Source of the DNA: Rhizobium sp.
GTDB taxonomy: Bacteria; Pseudomonadota; Alphaproteobacteria; Rhizobiales; Rhizobiaceae
NCBI GenBank assembly: GCA_028290545.1
Contig: JAQGJP010000099.1
Location: 62,001-126,000, forward strand
Direction: 5' to 3'
DNA length: 64,000 bases
The notes beneath the pieces were generated by a model, which made no database searches, had not been told where the DNA came from, and saw only the letters and a program-made list of their open reading frames with translations. The position numbers and the translations under genes are program-made. Positions 9,920 to 18,403 of this stretch are shown one piece after another (positions within the stretch are counted from its first letter, which is position 1; every line of letters begins with the position of its first letter).

Positions 9920-10819
9920 ATGGACGCAGAACAGGCACGCAGGAACATCAAGATTTCCTTTGAATTCTTTCCGCCCAAAAATGCGGAAATGGAGACACAG
10001 CTCTGGAGCGCGGTGGATGATCTGAAGGTCTGGGAGCCGGACTTCGTGTCGGTTACCTATGGTGCGGGGGGGACGACACGCGACACTACGCTGTCGACCG
10101 TGCGGACGATGATCCAGCGGGCGGGTTTGACCGCGGCCGCGCATCTGACCTGTGTCGGTTCCACGCGAGAGGAGGTTCATCGTGTTGTCGAGGAATTCCG
10201 CGCCGCCGGCGTCGAGCATTTCGTCGCGTTGCGCGGTGATGCGCCGGGCGGCATGGGTACGCACTACCAGCCGTTTCCGGGCGGCTACGCCAATGCGGCG
10301 GAATTGACGGCGGGTCTCGGAACATGTGGAGATTTCGAGATTTCAGTGTCCGCATATCCGGAGAAACACCCTGAAAGTGCGGACACGGCGGCGGATATCG
10401 ATATGCTCAAGCGCAAGGTGGATGCGGGAGCGGTGCGTGCCCTGACGCAATTCTTTTTCGACAATGATGTCTTCGCCCGCTATCTCGACCGCGTCCGCGC
10501 AGCCGGTATCGATATACCGATCGTCCCAGGCATCCTGCCGATTCATAATCTTGCCCAGGTCAAGAAGTTTGCCTCGCTCTGTGGCGCATCGGTCCCAGCC
10601 ATTGTCGAAAATGCCCTCGGCCCGGTGGATGACCAGCCGCAGGAACGCACCAGGCGAGCGGCAGAGCTCGCCAGCAGGCAGGTCCGCGATCTGATCAGCA
10701 TGGGAATTTCGGAGTTCCACTTCTATACGATGAACCGGCCGCAGCTGATCTCCGCTGTGCTCGAACAGGCCGGCTTTCAAGAGAAACAGGCGCATGGCGT
10801 CAGGACGGCTGCTGCCTGA
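9920..10819 (+). CDS. metF: Methylenetetrahydrofolate reductase
   Basis: A 299-residue flavoprotein that reduces 5,10-methylene-THF to 5-methyl-THF, supplying the methyl group for methionine synthase. The family N-terminus is seen in ISFEFFPPKNAEME, followed by SVTYGAGGTTRD, LTCVGSTREE, HFVALRGDAPGG and ALTQFFFDND, all hallmark blocks of the TIM barrel. The C-terminal FHFYTMNRP motif is present. The ATG lies one base after the stop of the ArsR-methyltransferase gene, with GGAGGG inside the end of that gene, so the two are co-transcribed and likely share the upstream palindromic operator. A terminator follows. Confidence 0.97.
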   Translation: MDAEQARRNIKISFEFFPPKNAEMETQLWSAVDDLKVWEPDFVSVTYGAGGTTRDTTLSTVRTMIQRAGLTAAAHLTCVGSTREEVHRVVEEFRAAGVEHFVALRGDAPGGMGTHYQPFPGGYANAAELTAGLGTCGDFEISVSAYPEKHPESADTAADIDMLKRKVDAGAVRALTQFFFDNDVFARYLDRVRAAGIDIPIVPGILPIHNLAQVKKFASLCGASVPAIVENALGPVDDQPQERTRRAAELASRQVRDLISMGISEFHFYTMNRPQLISAVLEQAGFQEKQAHGVRTAAA

Positions 10820-10843
10820 GCGGAGGGTAATCGCATTACGAAG

Positions 10844-10878
10844 AAAGGGGCGCTGAAACCATGTCAGCGCCCCTTTTT
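10844..10878 (+). terminator. Intrinsic terminator after metF
   Basis: A 13-bp stem (AAAGGGGCGCTGA and its reverse complement) with a 7-base loop runs into five T residues, 24 bases past the metF stop. Confidence 0.88.
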
Positions 10879-10924
10879 CGAATTGCTTGCGGGCCTATGC
10901 CAGCCCGATTCCCTGGTGCGACTA

Positions 10925-11002
10925 TCAGATGAACAGCATCAAACCGACGAACAGAAATGCCGCACCGACCAACACGGCGTTCAATGATTGAGTGAGTCCC
11001 AT
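10925..11002 (-). CDS. 25-residue single-pass membrane miniprotein
   Basis: A very short reading frame with a near-ideal start: AGGAGGTCC lies about 5 bases before the ATG. The product begins MGLTQSLNAVLVG and continues AAFLFVGLMLFI to the stop, so nearly all of it is one hydrophobic helix with a short polar N-terminus. I know of no named family. It stands alone on the minus strand between the metF terminator and an EamA transporter gene. The strong ribosome binding site and uninterrupted membrane helix argue for a real gene; function is unknown, perhaps a small regulator of a membrane complex. The next 237 bases upstream (11003-11239) hold no other gene that I can support. Confidence 0.65.
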   Translation of the reverse strand: MGLTQSLNAVLVGAAFLFVGLMLFI

Positions 11003-11239
11003 GCGTGGACCTCCTGCTGGTGTTGACAGGCTGATAATAGGGACATTTATTGATGATTGGAAAGCGATTCTTATGCTGCGTTGCGTCATAAATGTGATGG
11101 ATCTGCGTTGTTCGCAGGCTTAGAGCTATGAAATTGCAGTTGTTTTCGATGTTCACACTTTTTTCACAATCACCCGTTCAAGGTTAACAGCAGACTATGC
11201 TTCCGTAGCGGCAGGTGCCCATTACGGAACATCGGTCAC

Positions 11240-12160
11240 TCAGGTTTCACGGGTTGCGAATCTGGCCACCAGCCGCCCGTCAAGGATGACGAGGCCAATG
11301 CCGATCACCAGCATGCCTGTCCATTCCGCCGCTCCCAGCCGTTCGCCGAGGAACAGGATGCCGAGCAGGATGGCGCTTGGCGGCACAAGCAGGGTGACGA
11401 GGGAGGCATTGGTGGCACCTGCCATCGTGATCAGCCTGAAGAACAGAATATAGGCGACAGCGGTCGAAATGATCGCCAGCGCCAGCACTGACGCAACGGC
11501 ATCGAATGGTGGCCAGGGCAGGGTCCACGGCTGATCGACCAGCATGGATACCGGCAGCATGATGATCGTCGAGGCGGTCAGTTGGCCGGCGGCGGTCACG
11601 GGTGCCGCCACACCGCGAAAGCGGCGGGCATATATGCCGGCGAACCCATAGGAAATTGCCGCAACCACCGGCAGAGCGAGCGCCCACGCGGGGACGCCGG
11701 CCTTGGCAGCGACATGGGGGCTGAACAGCAGAACGGTGCCGGCGAGACCGGTGAGGGTGCCCGCGATCTTCAGCCCGGTCAGCCGTTCATCCGAGGTCAG
11801 GAAATGGGCGATGATCACGGTCCAGATCGGTGTTGTGGCATTCAGAATCGAGGCGAGGCCGGCACCGATATGCGTCTGGCCGAGAAAGATGCAGGCGTGC
11901 GGTATGGCGTTGTTGATCAGGCCCAGCAGCAGAAAGGACGGCCAGCGCGCCCGGAACTCCTGATAGATGCCGAAGCGGCCAGCTATGAAGACATGCAGGC
12001 AGAGGGCTGCGATGACGAAACGAAGAAGTGCGAGGGTGAAGGGTGGTATGTGCGGCACGGCCACGCGGGCGAAGAAGAACGAGCCGCCCCACAGCAGGCC
12101 GAGAACCAGAAGCATGACCCAGCCGGTGGCGGAAATCTGAAGGGAATTCTGTGTTTTCAT
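11240..12160 (-). CDS. EamA/DMT family transporter
   Basis: A 306-residue permease with ten hydrophobic segments in two repeats. The family start is visible in LLVLGLLWGGSFFFARVAV, and the second repeat contains ALIISTAVAYILFFRLI-like sequence followed by a conserved LVTLLVPPSAILLG stretch. It is not closely similar to the other EamA gene at 4129-5058. Substrate unknown (amino acids and nucleobases are common in the family). There is no clear Shine-Dalgarno before the ATG. The following 200 bases to the next gene contain no gene. Confidence 0.9.
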   Translation of the reverse strand: MKTQNSLQISATGWVMLLVLGLLWGGSFFFARVAVPHIPPFTLALLRFVIAALCLHVFIAGRFGIYQEFRARWPSFLLLGLINNAIPHACIFLGQTHIGAGLASILNATTPIWTVIIAHFLTSDERLTGLKIAGTLTGLAGTVLLFSPHVAAKAGVPAWALALPVVAAISYGFAGIYARRFRGVAAPVTAAGQLTASTIIMLPVSMLVDQPWTLPWPPFDAVASVLALAIISTAVAYILFFRLITMAGATNASLVTLLVPPSAILLGILFLGERLGAAEWTGMLVIGIGLVILDGRLVARFATRET

Positions 12161-12311
12161 CGGTCTATGCAGACTCTATCAAACGAGTTACGGACCATTC
12201 CGCCTATCCGTTTGATATTACCGCCGGATCTCGTCGCTCACCACCCGAAAACCTGATCCTCAACAGAAGTCATCGTTGCCATTTTGACGCGCAAGCGCTC
12301 CCACGAAATCG

Positions 12312-12334
12312 GCCCGATGAATACTTCACCGGGC
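12312..12334 (-). terminator. Possible terminator hairpin after the lytic transglycosylase gene
   Basis: A 10-bp stem with one G-U pair (arms 12312-12321 and 12325-12334, core GCCCG/CGGGC) lies about 30 bases past the stop of the minus-strand transglycosylase. There is no clear U-tract, so the call is tentative. Confidence 0.4.
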
Positions 12335-12361
12335 TGGATGAAACCGTTAAGGAAGGCGCAC

Positions 12362-13558
12362 TCAGAGCTTGGAGAGCAGTTCCGGCGTCGCCCAGCCATC
12401 TGCGGGCATGCCGAGCCGCGCCTGTTCCTTCTGGATCGCAATACGTGTGCCACCGCCGAGAATGCCGTCGATCTTGCCGACATCATGACCAAGCGCGTTT
12501 AGCTTGGTTTGGAGGACTTTCATCTGATCGACGGGAAGGCCTTGCGCCGGATTGCCCTTGACATAGGGCGGTGCGCCGGCAAGCCTGGTCGCGAAATAGG
12601 CAGCCGAGGTCGTATAGATGAACGACTTGTTCCATTCGAGATAGATGTCGAAATTCGGATAGGTCAGGAAAGCCGGTCCGAAACGGCCCTGAGGCATCAC
12701 GAGGGCGGCCTTCAACTGGCCGAAGCTGGTGTTGCCGTCGCGCGGGGTCACGCCGGACGCGAACCATTCGGCCGCCGTCAGCGGTCCGCCGAGACCGGTC
12801 TTGTCGAACGGCAGGTTCTCCGGAAGGGTGACTTCCTGGATCCATGGTTCGCCACGCTTGAAGCCGAGGCTCTGGATGAAGCGGCCGGCCGTCAGGATCA
12901 CATCGTCTTCGCTGGTCTTGAGCGTGACGTGGCCGCTGCCATCGCCGTCGGTTCCAAACTTGATGATATCGCGGGGCAGCATCTGCACCTGACCGATTTC
13001 ACCCGCCCAGGCGCCGGTACTGGTGGCAGGATCGAGATCGCCATGCTGAACCATCTCGATCAGCGAAATCAGCTGCGGACGGAAGAGTTCCGGCCGGCGG
13101 CAATCGTGGGCGAGTGAGACAAGCGCATTGCGGGTATTGAAATCGCCCTGCACGGCACCGAAATCCGTTTCCAGCGCCCAGAAGGCCGTGATCACCGGCG
13201 CCGGCACGCCGTAATCGGCTTCGGCCTTCGCGAAAGTATCGGCGTGTTCCTGCATCTTCTGGCGGCCGATATCGAGCCGGGCCTGGCTGACCACACGCTT
13301 GGAGAATTCAAGGAAGGTCTGGCGGAACACGCCTTGGCCGCGGTCCATGCCCAACACTTTTTTGTCCAGCTGGGCGCCGGCCAGTGCTTCATCGACCGCC
13401 GCAGCGGGAATTCCCGCCGCCATGGCTTCAGCTTTCACGCCTGCCAGGAATTCACCGAGATCGCCGCCGCAGGGAGCCGCCGTCTGTGCCAGGGCCGTGC
13501 CTGTAAGGAGCGAAGAAAGCAAAAGAGCAATGGCAGGCACGGTAATCTTCAGCGGCAT
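12362..13558 (-). CDS. Lytic murein transglycosylase with C-terminal peptidoglycan-binding domain
   Basis: A 398-residue exported enzyme that cleaves the MurNAc-GlcNAc bond of peptidoglycan with formation of 1,6-anhydro-MurNAc. The N-terminus has a signal peptide (LKITVPAIALLLSSLLTGTALAQ, cleavage near ALA-Q; quoted range exceeds what is needed, key part LLLSSLLTG). The SLT_2/MltB-type domain shows the catalytic glutamate in ITAFWALETDFGAVQG and the GEIGQVQMLP block. A peptidoglycan-binding_1 domain closes the protein (VLQTKLNALGHDVGKIDG). The ATG at 13558 has GGAAGGTG at proper spacing; the frame extends upstream to 13687 but those residues are not like a signal peptide. Confidence 0.94.
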   Translation of the reverse strand: MPLKITVPAIALLLSSLLTGTALAQTAAPCGGDLGEFLAGVKAEAMAAGIPAAAVDEALAGAQLDKKVLGMDRGQGVFRQTFLEFSKRVVSQARLDIGRQKMQEHADTFAKAEADYGVPAPVITAFWALETDFGAVQGDFNTRNALVSLAHDCRRPELFRPQLISLIEMVQHGDLDPATSTGAWAGEIGQVQMLPRDIIKFGTDGDGSGHVTLKTSEDDVILTAGRFIQSLGFKRGEPWIQEVTLPENLPFDKTGLGGPLTAAEWFASGVTPRDGNTSFGQLKAALVMPQGRFGPAFLTYPNFDIYLEWNKSFIYTTSAAYFATRLAGAPPYVKGNPAQGLPVDQMKVLQTKLNALGHDVGKIDGILGGGTRIAIQKEQARLGMPADGWATPELLSKL

Positions 13559-13696
13559 GGAAACACCTTCCGGATCGGTTGCAGGGCGCGGAAAGCATTT
13601 CCAGAAGATTAAGGCAGATGCAAGTCTTCCAATGTCGCAACCCCCGCAAATCCTGCGAAAAAGCGGAGGGCGGAGGCAGGAAAACAATTTCAGCGA

Positions 13697-14473
13697 TCAG
13701 CCCGATACGGCGGCGACCCATTTTCTCCAGTTCTTCTGCGAACCGGCAAAGACATTGATGTCGGTTTCGCCCGGCACGCCGGGAACGACGCCGGTACTGG
13801 TATACTGCCAGAAGGCCCAGCGGCGATCCGCATAGACATTCGAAGGATGATTGGCGACCGAGCGGAGCCAGAAGTGATGGTTCTTGAACTCGCCGACCAG
13901 CACGTCGCGGTGGAAATCCACCGAGGTATAGATGATCGGCCGCTTGCCGTAATGGGCTTCGATGCGATCCATGAACTTCTGCAGCTCGGCAACCACAAGT
14001 ACCTTCGATGGACGGTAGGTACATGTCTTGGATGCGCCGTTCCACTCTACGTCGAGCACCGGAGGAAGGCTCATCGCACCCTTCGGCACGTTGCGGATGA
14101 ACCAATCGGCCTGCTGGTCCGCGGTCGAGCAGAAATAGTAGAAATGATAGGGGGCATAGGGTACGCCGGCCGCCGCCGCGCCGCGCCAGTTCTGTTCGAA
14201 CTTGTCGTCCACGCGGTCCTTGCCTTCCGTCGCCTTTATGAAAACGAAAGATACGCCGGATGAACGCGCCCTGACCCAGTCGATCTCGCCGTTCCATTTC
14301 GAAACGTCGATACCATGGACAGGATGGTGCTGCGGCGTGCGAACGCCGAAATCCTGAGGATCCTTGTCGTGGAAACGTGGCGAAACAGATGCGGTTTCGA
14401 CCAGATCATATTCCGTGGTTGTGCAGGATGCCAAGGCCATAAGCAAAGGCAGGACAAGTGCTAGCCAGCGCAT
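13697..14473 (-). CDS. GH25-family lysozyme-like lipoprotein
   Basis: A 258-residue predicted lipoprotein of glycoside hydrolase family 25 (Chalaropsis-type muramidase). After the start comes a lipobox ending ALASC, so the protein is probably lipid-anchored. The GH25 barrel is marked by GIDVSKWNGEIDW, SFVFIKATEG and the catalytic acidic pair in PVLDVEWNG, and ends with RWAFWQYTSTGVVPG and DINVF. All expected acidic residues are present. GGGGGAAC precedes the ATG at 14473; the longer frame to 14563 would bury the lipobox. Together with the neighbouring transglycosylase it points to local cell wall remodelling, but the two genes are separate units. Confidence 0.92.
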   Translation of the reverse strand: MRWLALVLPLLMALASCTTTEYDLVETASVSPRFHDKDPQDFGVRTPQHHPVHGIDVSKWNGEIDWVRARSSGVSFVFIKATEGKDRVDDKFEQNWRGAAAAGVPYAPYHFYYFCSTADQQADWFIRNVPKGAMSLPPVLDVEWNGASKTCTYRPSKVLVVAELQKFMDRIEAHYGKRPIIYTSVDFHRDVLVGEFKNHHFWLRSVANHPSNVYADRRWAFWQYTSTGVVPGVPGETDINVFAGSQKNWRKWVAAVSG

Positions 14474-14645
14474 TGTTCCCCCGTGGATACGCAATAAACA
14501 CCGCCCTCTGTCCGCAGATTCGCAAATGCGTGTGACAACGAGAGCTTGAAATCTCGTTGTCACACATCATCGTAAAAAATGTGTTAGTTTCAAGCGTAAA
14601 ATGTCTTGCTCGCCTGTCGCGAAGCTGGATTGCCGGAAAAGCAGG

Positions 14646-15308
14646 CTATTTTCTGCGGATTGCGGCGATCCAGGCATAGTCACGGGCGTGGGACTTGAAC
14701 TCCAGCGAGAATTTCCCGCTGGCCGCCAGCGACTGCAGCACAGTCTCGAGTTCGGCACGCGGCGTCACATGAAACCGCCTCAGCCAACTGCGCAGTCCAT
14801 AGCGGAACCAGACCGGCAGGCGGCGTTGCTGGCCGAAATCGGCGATATGCAACGAGCCGCCCGGCTTGAGTGCCGCGAGTGCGGCGTCGATCGTCTTCTC
14901 CCATTCCGGGATCATCGACAGAGCATAGGAAATCATGATCCGGTCGAAGCCGACCACTCCGAAATCGGCCGCCTGCATCTGGGCTGCATCGCCCAGTTTC
15001 AGCACCGATTCGGTGCGCCCCAGGCAGAGCAGCGTCTTTTCGGCGCTGGTCAGCATCTCCGCCGAGATATCGAGACCGTGAAGCCGGATATCGGGATAGC
15101 GCCTGGCGGCCAGAGCGAGGTTGCGGCCGGTGCCGCAGCCGATTTCCAGCAGGCTCTGACGCGGCGCCATGTCGAGATCACGGATCATCCGGTCACGGCC
15201 GAGCAGGTAATACTTCCGGGTCGCATCATAGAAATGCCGCTGGCGCCGATAAATGCTGTCCATCAACTCGGAATGGCTGGATTCTTTCTGTGCGGCGTAG
15301 GTGCTCAT
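14646..15308 (-). CDS. btaB: Diacylglyceryl-homoserine N-methyltransferase (betaine lipid synthesis)
   Basis: A 220-residue class I SAM methyltransferase. Motif I is LLEIGCGTGRNLALAA, motif II LHGLDISAEML, and the post-I block is FDRIMISYALSMIPEW. The N-terminal HFYDATRKYYLLGRDR is characteristic of BtaB. It adds three methyl groups to diacylglyceryl-homoserine to make the betaine lipid DGTS at the inner membrane. The start codon overlaps the btaA stop by four bases (ATGA), so btaA-btaB is a coupled operon. Assignment rests on the pairing with btaA as well as sequence. Confidence 0.93.
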   Translation of the reverse strand: MSTYAAQKESSHSELMDSIYRRQRHFYDATRKYYLLGRDRMIRDLDMAPRQSLLEIGCGTGRNLALAARRYPDIRLHGLDISAEMLTSAEKTLLCLGRTESVLKLGDAAQMQAADFGVVGFDRIMISYALSMIPEWEKTIDAALAALKPGGSLHIADFGQQRRLPVWFRYGLRSWLRRFHVTPRAELETVLQSLAASGKFSLEFKSHARDYAWIAAIRRK

Positions 15309-16552
15309 GCGGTTTTCTCGTAAATGTGGAAGCCGCCATAGATCGCGGAGCGATCAGCCTTGCCCAGGCTGTCCGAGCGCTCTTTCAGATAGGTCCATTT
15401 TCCATCGATTTCCGGGTCGAGGCGGTTTTCGACAACGCTCTTTTCAGCGGCCGTCCGGAAGATGACGCGGGCGCCATCGCGCGCGGTGCGGCTGATCTCG
15501 GTCCAGAGTTCGTTGATCTGTTCGTCGTTCATCCAGTCCTGCGCGTCGAGCAAGACAAAGCGGTCCATCGATGCGTCCGGCTTGGCGCCGAGCATCGCCG
15601 TGAAATTGGCATGGTGGATCCTGACGCGGCCGAGATTGTCGCGGATCGCCTGGTAATTGCCATGCGTCAGATAGGGCGGCAATTTGCCTTCCTCGGGGGA
15701 GGGGTAACGGCGGGCGAAAGCCTGCCAGGCGAAGTAGTTGTCTTTGAGCGGAAAATGGCAGGCCAGCTTTTCCACGCGTTCGCGGAGCACGCCGGCGAGC
15801 GTCTTCTCGTCGGTGAGGCTGGCGAGCTCGTCGAACTGGCGCGGCGGTATGCCGAGGCCGAACAACGAACTTTTGCGGGCGGTGATCCAGCGTACTGCCT
15901 TACGGTCGAAGACCGGGGCGATCTTGCGGTCGAAGAATTCACGTTGCTCCTCGATCGTGCGTGCCTGCATCAGTTCGCTCAGATCGATGCCGTAGAAGCG
16001 GGCAGCGATGTGGCTGGCGCCGATGAAGCGGCCGAGCAGGCCGGTGCGGTAGAAATTGCCGTTGAACACGTCGATTCGGCGCTTGCCGTTGAGGCGGCGG
16101 CCTTCCCAATAGCGACGGGTGACAGGATCGAGATGCTCGGCGATGAAGCGATGATAGGCCTTGCTGTTGGACGGCTCGTTGGCGAGGCCGAAGAACCGCA
16201 TGATATCGGGATGCGACGGCAGATGCGCGAAGGCAGCGAGCTTCAGCTTGTTCAGCGCGATATGGCTGGCATTGAGGTCGACCACGTCGATCGTTTCGGG
16301 TCCGGCCGCGAGGTAGCTGAGCATATTGCAGCCGCCGGAGGCGATCGTTGCGATGCGGTGGTGGGGCTGAAGTTCCATCGCTGCGAGATCGACTTCCGGG
16401 TCTTCCCAGATCTGTGGGTAGACCAGGCCCGAGAACAGAATGCCGAACACCCGTTCGGAGATGCCGTCAAAACTCAATGCCCTGTGCTGGAGCAGGGCGC
16501 CTTTCAATCGCTCATCCAGACCGAATTTGCGCGCCCGGTTCACTTCTGTCAT
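15305..16552 (-). CDS. btaA: S-adenosylmethionine:diacylglycerol 3-amino-3-carboxypropyltransferase
   Basis: A 415-residue enzyme that transfers the aminocarboxypropyl group of SAM to diacylglycerol, the first step of DGTS synthesis. The BtaA signature FSGLVYPQIWEDPEVDLAAM is present, followed by a SAM-binding region (RIATIASGGCNMLSYLAAGP) and VVDLNASHIALN. DGTS replaces phospholipids under phosphate starvation in rhizobia, where these genes belong to the PhoB regulon. The ATG at 16552 is preferred over 16594 since GGAG lies about 8 bases upstream. A CTGTCAT half-site (minus strand, 16610-16616) resembles one Pho-box repeat but the second repeat is poor. Confidence 0.95.
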   Translation of the reverse strand: MTEVNRARKFGLDERLKGALLQHRALSFDGISERVFGILFSGLVYPQIWEDPEVDLAAMELQPHHRIATIASGGCNMLSYLAAGPETIDVVDLNASHIALNKLKLAAFAHLPSHPDIMRFFGLANEPSNSKAYHRFIAEHLDPVTRRYWEGRRLNGKRRIDVFNGNFYRTGLLGRFIGASHIAARFYGIDLSELMQARTIEEQREFFDRKIAPVFDRKAVRWITARKSSLFGLGIPPRQFDELASLTDEKTLAGVLRERVEKLACHFPLKDNYFAWQAFARRYPSPEEGKLPPYLTHGNYQAIRDNLGRVRIHHANFTAMLGAKPDASMDRFVLLDAQDWMNDEQINELWTEISRTARDGARVIFRTAAEKSVVENRLDPEIDGKWTYLKERSDSLGKADRSAIYGGFHIYEKTA

Positions 16553-16727
16553 TTCCGCACTCCGTGTTCGAGGTTCACGGAGCGGATATTTCAATTCGGC
16601 AAAGATTTGATGACAGGCGCTGTGAATATCAGTTCAATGGAATAATATGGTGCAAAATCCTGACCGGATCTCAAGGAAAAGTTAACGATTGGCCGTTAGC
16701 CTGACTTCCATAGCAGGAGCGGCTAAC

Positions 16728-18314
16728 ATGATGTTACGAACGTTGCTGCCGGGTATCCCCCAGCGATATGCTTTCGCTGGCTCGGCAATCGGGGCACTAT
16801 TGCCCCTAGTGGGATTTACAACAGAAGCCCTTTCCCAAGGGCTGAATTCCCGTTTTATCGAACGGTTGAATGAGCCGGTCCACGCTTTGATGCTGACCGT
16901 GCCGCTGTTGGCTGGTCTCGTGTCCTATCGGTTTGGCAAGCACAGCGCGGACCTCGCGGCAAAGCTGAAAGCGCGCGAGCGTTCGGAACGCAACATGCTG
17001 AGACTTTCGCTCCAGGACCGTCTGACCGGCTTGCCGAACAGGTGGGCATTGGAGCGGGAAATCGAGCGCTTCGCAGCAGTCCATGGGCAAAGCCGTTTTC
17101 GTCCTGCGCTGCTGTTGCTCGACCTCGATAAATTCAAGCATGTCAACGACACTCTCGGCCATGACGCCGGCGACGAACTTCTCAAGCAGTTCGCCGATCG
17201 GCTTCACGGATCGCTCGGTGCGCTCGTGCGGCTGTTCAGGCTTGGTGGCGACGAATTCGTCATCACGCTGGCAGGTTCCCCGGAAGACCGGGACATCGAG
17301 CGGCTCTGCCGTACAATCAAGGCGAAGGCAGACGAGCCCTTCCAGCTCAAGGCGGGCCGGGCGATGACCGGCGTCTCGATCGGCATCAGCTATCTGGATG
17401 CGGCCGATACCGGCATGGGTGATCTGCTCAAACGCGCCGATCTGGCACTTTATATCGCCAAGGATATTGCCGGTTCATCGCACGCTTTCCACACCGACAG
17501 CCTGGCACATCACATGCTCGATCAGATGCGGATGGAACAGGAGATCGCCAATGGCCTGCGCAACGATGAGTTCTTCCTGGAATACCAGCCGATCGTCGAG
17601 GCGGCAGACAGGAGCTACAATGCCTTCGAGGCGCTGGTCCGCTGGCGTCATCCGCAGCGCGGCGTTCTCGGCCCCGCGGCATTTCTCTCGATAGCCGAAC
17701 GGTCCGGTCATATCATGGCGCTTGGCCGATTTGTGGTGGCGCAGGCAATCCGCGATGCGACCGAGTGGCCCGACCACATCGGCATCGCGGTGAATGTCAC
17801 CGGCGACGAGTTCCGCGATTCCAGTTTCGTCCAGCATATCAGCGACAATCTGAACACCCACGGCCTGCGGGCCTCGCGGCTGACGATAGAGATCACTGAA
17901 TCGATCTTGGCCAAAGACATGGACGTGGTCCGTGCAAGTCTAGCGGAATTGCGGGGCCTGGGCGTGCGGATTGCGCTGGACAATTTCGGCATGGGCTTTT
18001 CGTCGATCAATCATTTGCGCGAATTCCCGGTCGATCTATTGAAAGTCGATCGTTCGTTCACGCAAGCAATTGTCAACGGCGGCCGGGAAACAGAGCTAGT
18101 CGACATCATCATGCGGCTGGGGCGAATATTCAACGTTTCTGCGACCGTCGAAGGCGTGGAGACACAACATCAGATGGATATGGCGTTCACACTCGGTGCG
18201 TCCGCCGTCCAAGGCTATCACATCTCGCGTCCAATACCTGCAAATTCGGTTCGGGAACTGATATTTTCCGCCGGCTTCGAGCCCCTGGAGCCTGCGTTAC
18301 TGGTCAGTGCCTGA
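16728..18314 (+). CDS. Membrane GGDEF-EAL protein (c-di-GMP turnover), EAL loop altered
   Basis: A 528-residue protein with two N-terminal membrane segments (around residues 15-32 and 52-68), a GGDEF domain with intact GGDEF at residues 173-177, and a C-terminal EAL domain. No RxxD inhibitory site precedes GGDEF. In the EAL domain the EAL motif (FEALVRW), the asparagine of VNVTGDEF, EITES, KVDRSF, VEGVET and the glutamine of VQGYHISRP are kept, but the DDFGTG loop reads DNFGMG, losing one metal-binding aspartate. Diguanylate cyclase activity is therefore likely, phosphodiesterase activity doubtful. GGAG precedes the ATG at 16728. It stands divergent to btaA. Confidence 0.92.
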   Translation: MMLRTLLPGIPQRYAFAGSAIGALLPLVGFTTEALSQGLNSRFIERLNEPVHALMLTVPLLAGLVSYRFGKHSADLAAKLKARERSERNMLRLSLQDRLTGLPNRWALEREIERFAAVHGQSRFRPALLLLDLDKFKHVNDTLGHDAGDELLKQFADRLHGSLGALVRLFRLGGDEFVITLAGSPEDRDIERLCRTIKAKADEPFQLKAGRAMTGVSIGISYLDAADTGMGDLLKRADLALYIAKDIAGSSHAFHTDSLAHHMLDQMRMEQEIANGLRNDEFFLEYQPIVEAADRSYNAFEALVRWRHPQRGVLGPAAFLSIAERSGHIMALGRFVVAQAIRDATEWPDHIGIAVNVTGDEFRDSSFVQHISDNLNTHGLRASRLTIEITESILAKDMDVVRASLAELRGLGVRIALDNFGMGFSSINHLREFPVDLLKVDRSFTQAIVNGGRETELVDIIMRLGRIFNVSATVEGVETQHQMDMAFTLGASAVQGYHISRPIPANSVRELIFSAGFEPLEPALLVSA

Positions 18315-18328
18315 ACCGCTGACGGAAG

Positions 18329-18361
18329 TTGGGGAAGAGCGACCCCTTCGGTCTTCCCCAA
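18329..18361 (+). terminator. Terminator-like hairpin after the GGDEF-EAL gene
   Basis: Arms TTGGGGAAGA (18329-18338) and TCTTCCCCAA (18352-18361) form a 10-bp stem 14 bases past the stop. There is no immediate T-run. A second hairpin (arms 18369-18376 and 18383-18390, TTTCCTGA/TCAGGAAA) follows directly and covers the first possible ribosome binding site of the next gene. Confidence 0.5.
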
Positions 18362-18403
18362 CGACCGGTTTCCTGATTTTTATCAGGAAAAATGAGGTAT
18401 GGA

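Noticed and set aside
10836-11156. A 106-codon minus-strand frame overlapping the metF terminator
   Set aside because: It runs across a terminator hairpin, has no ribosome site and no protein-like composition; the 25-codon frame nested in the region has far better signals.
12238-12502. Short frames around the 3' end of the lytic transglycosylase
   Set aside because: They are shadows of the transglycosylase C-terminus and the adjoining gap, without start signals.
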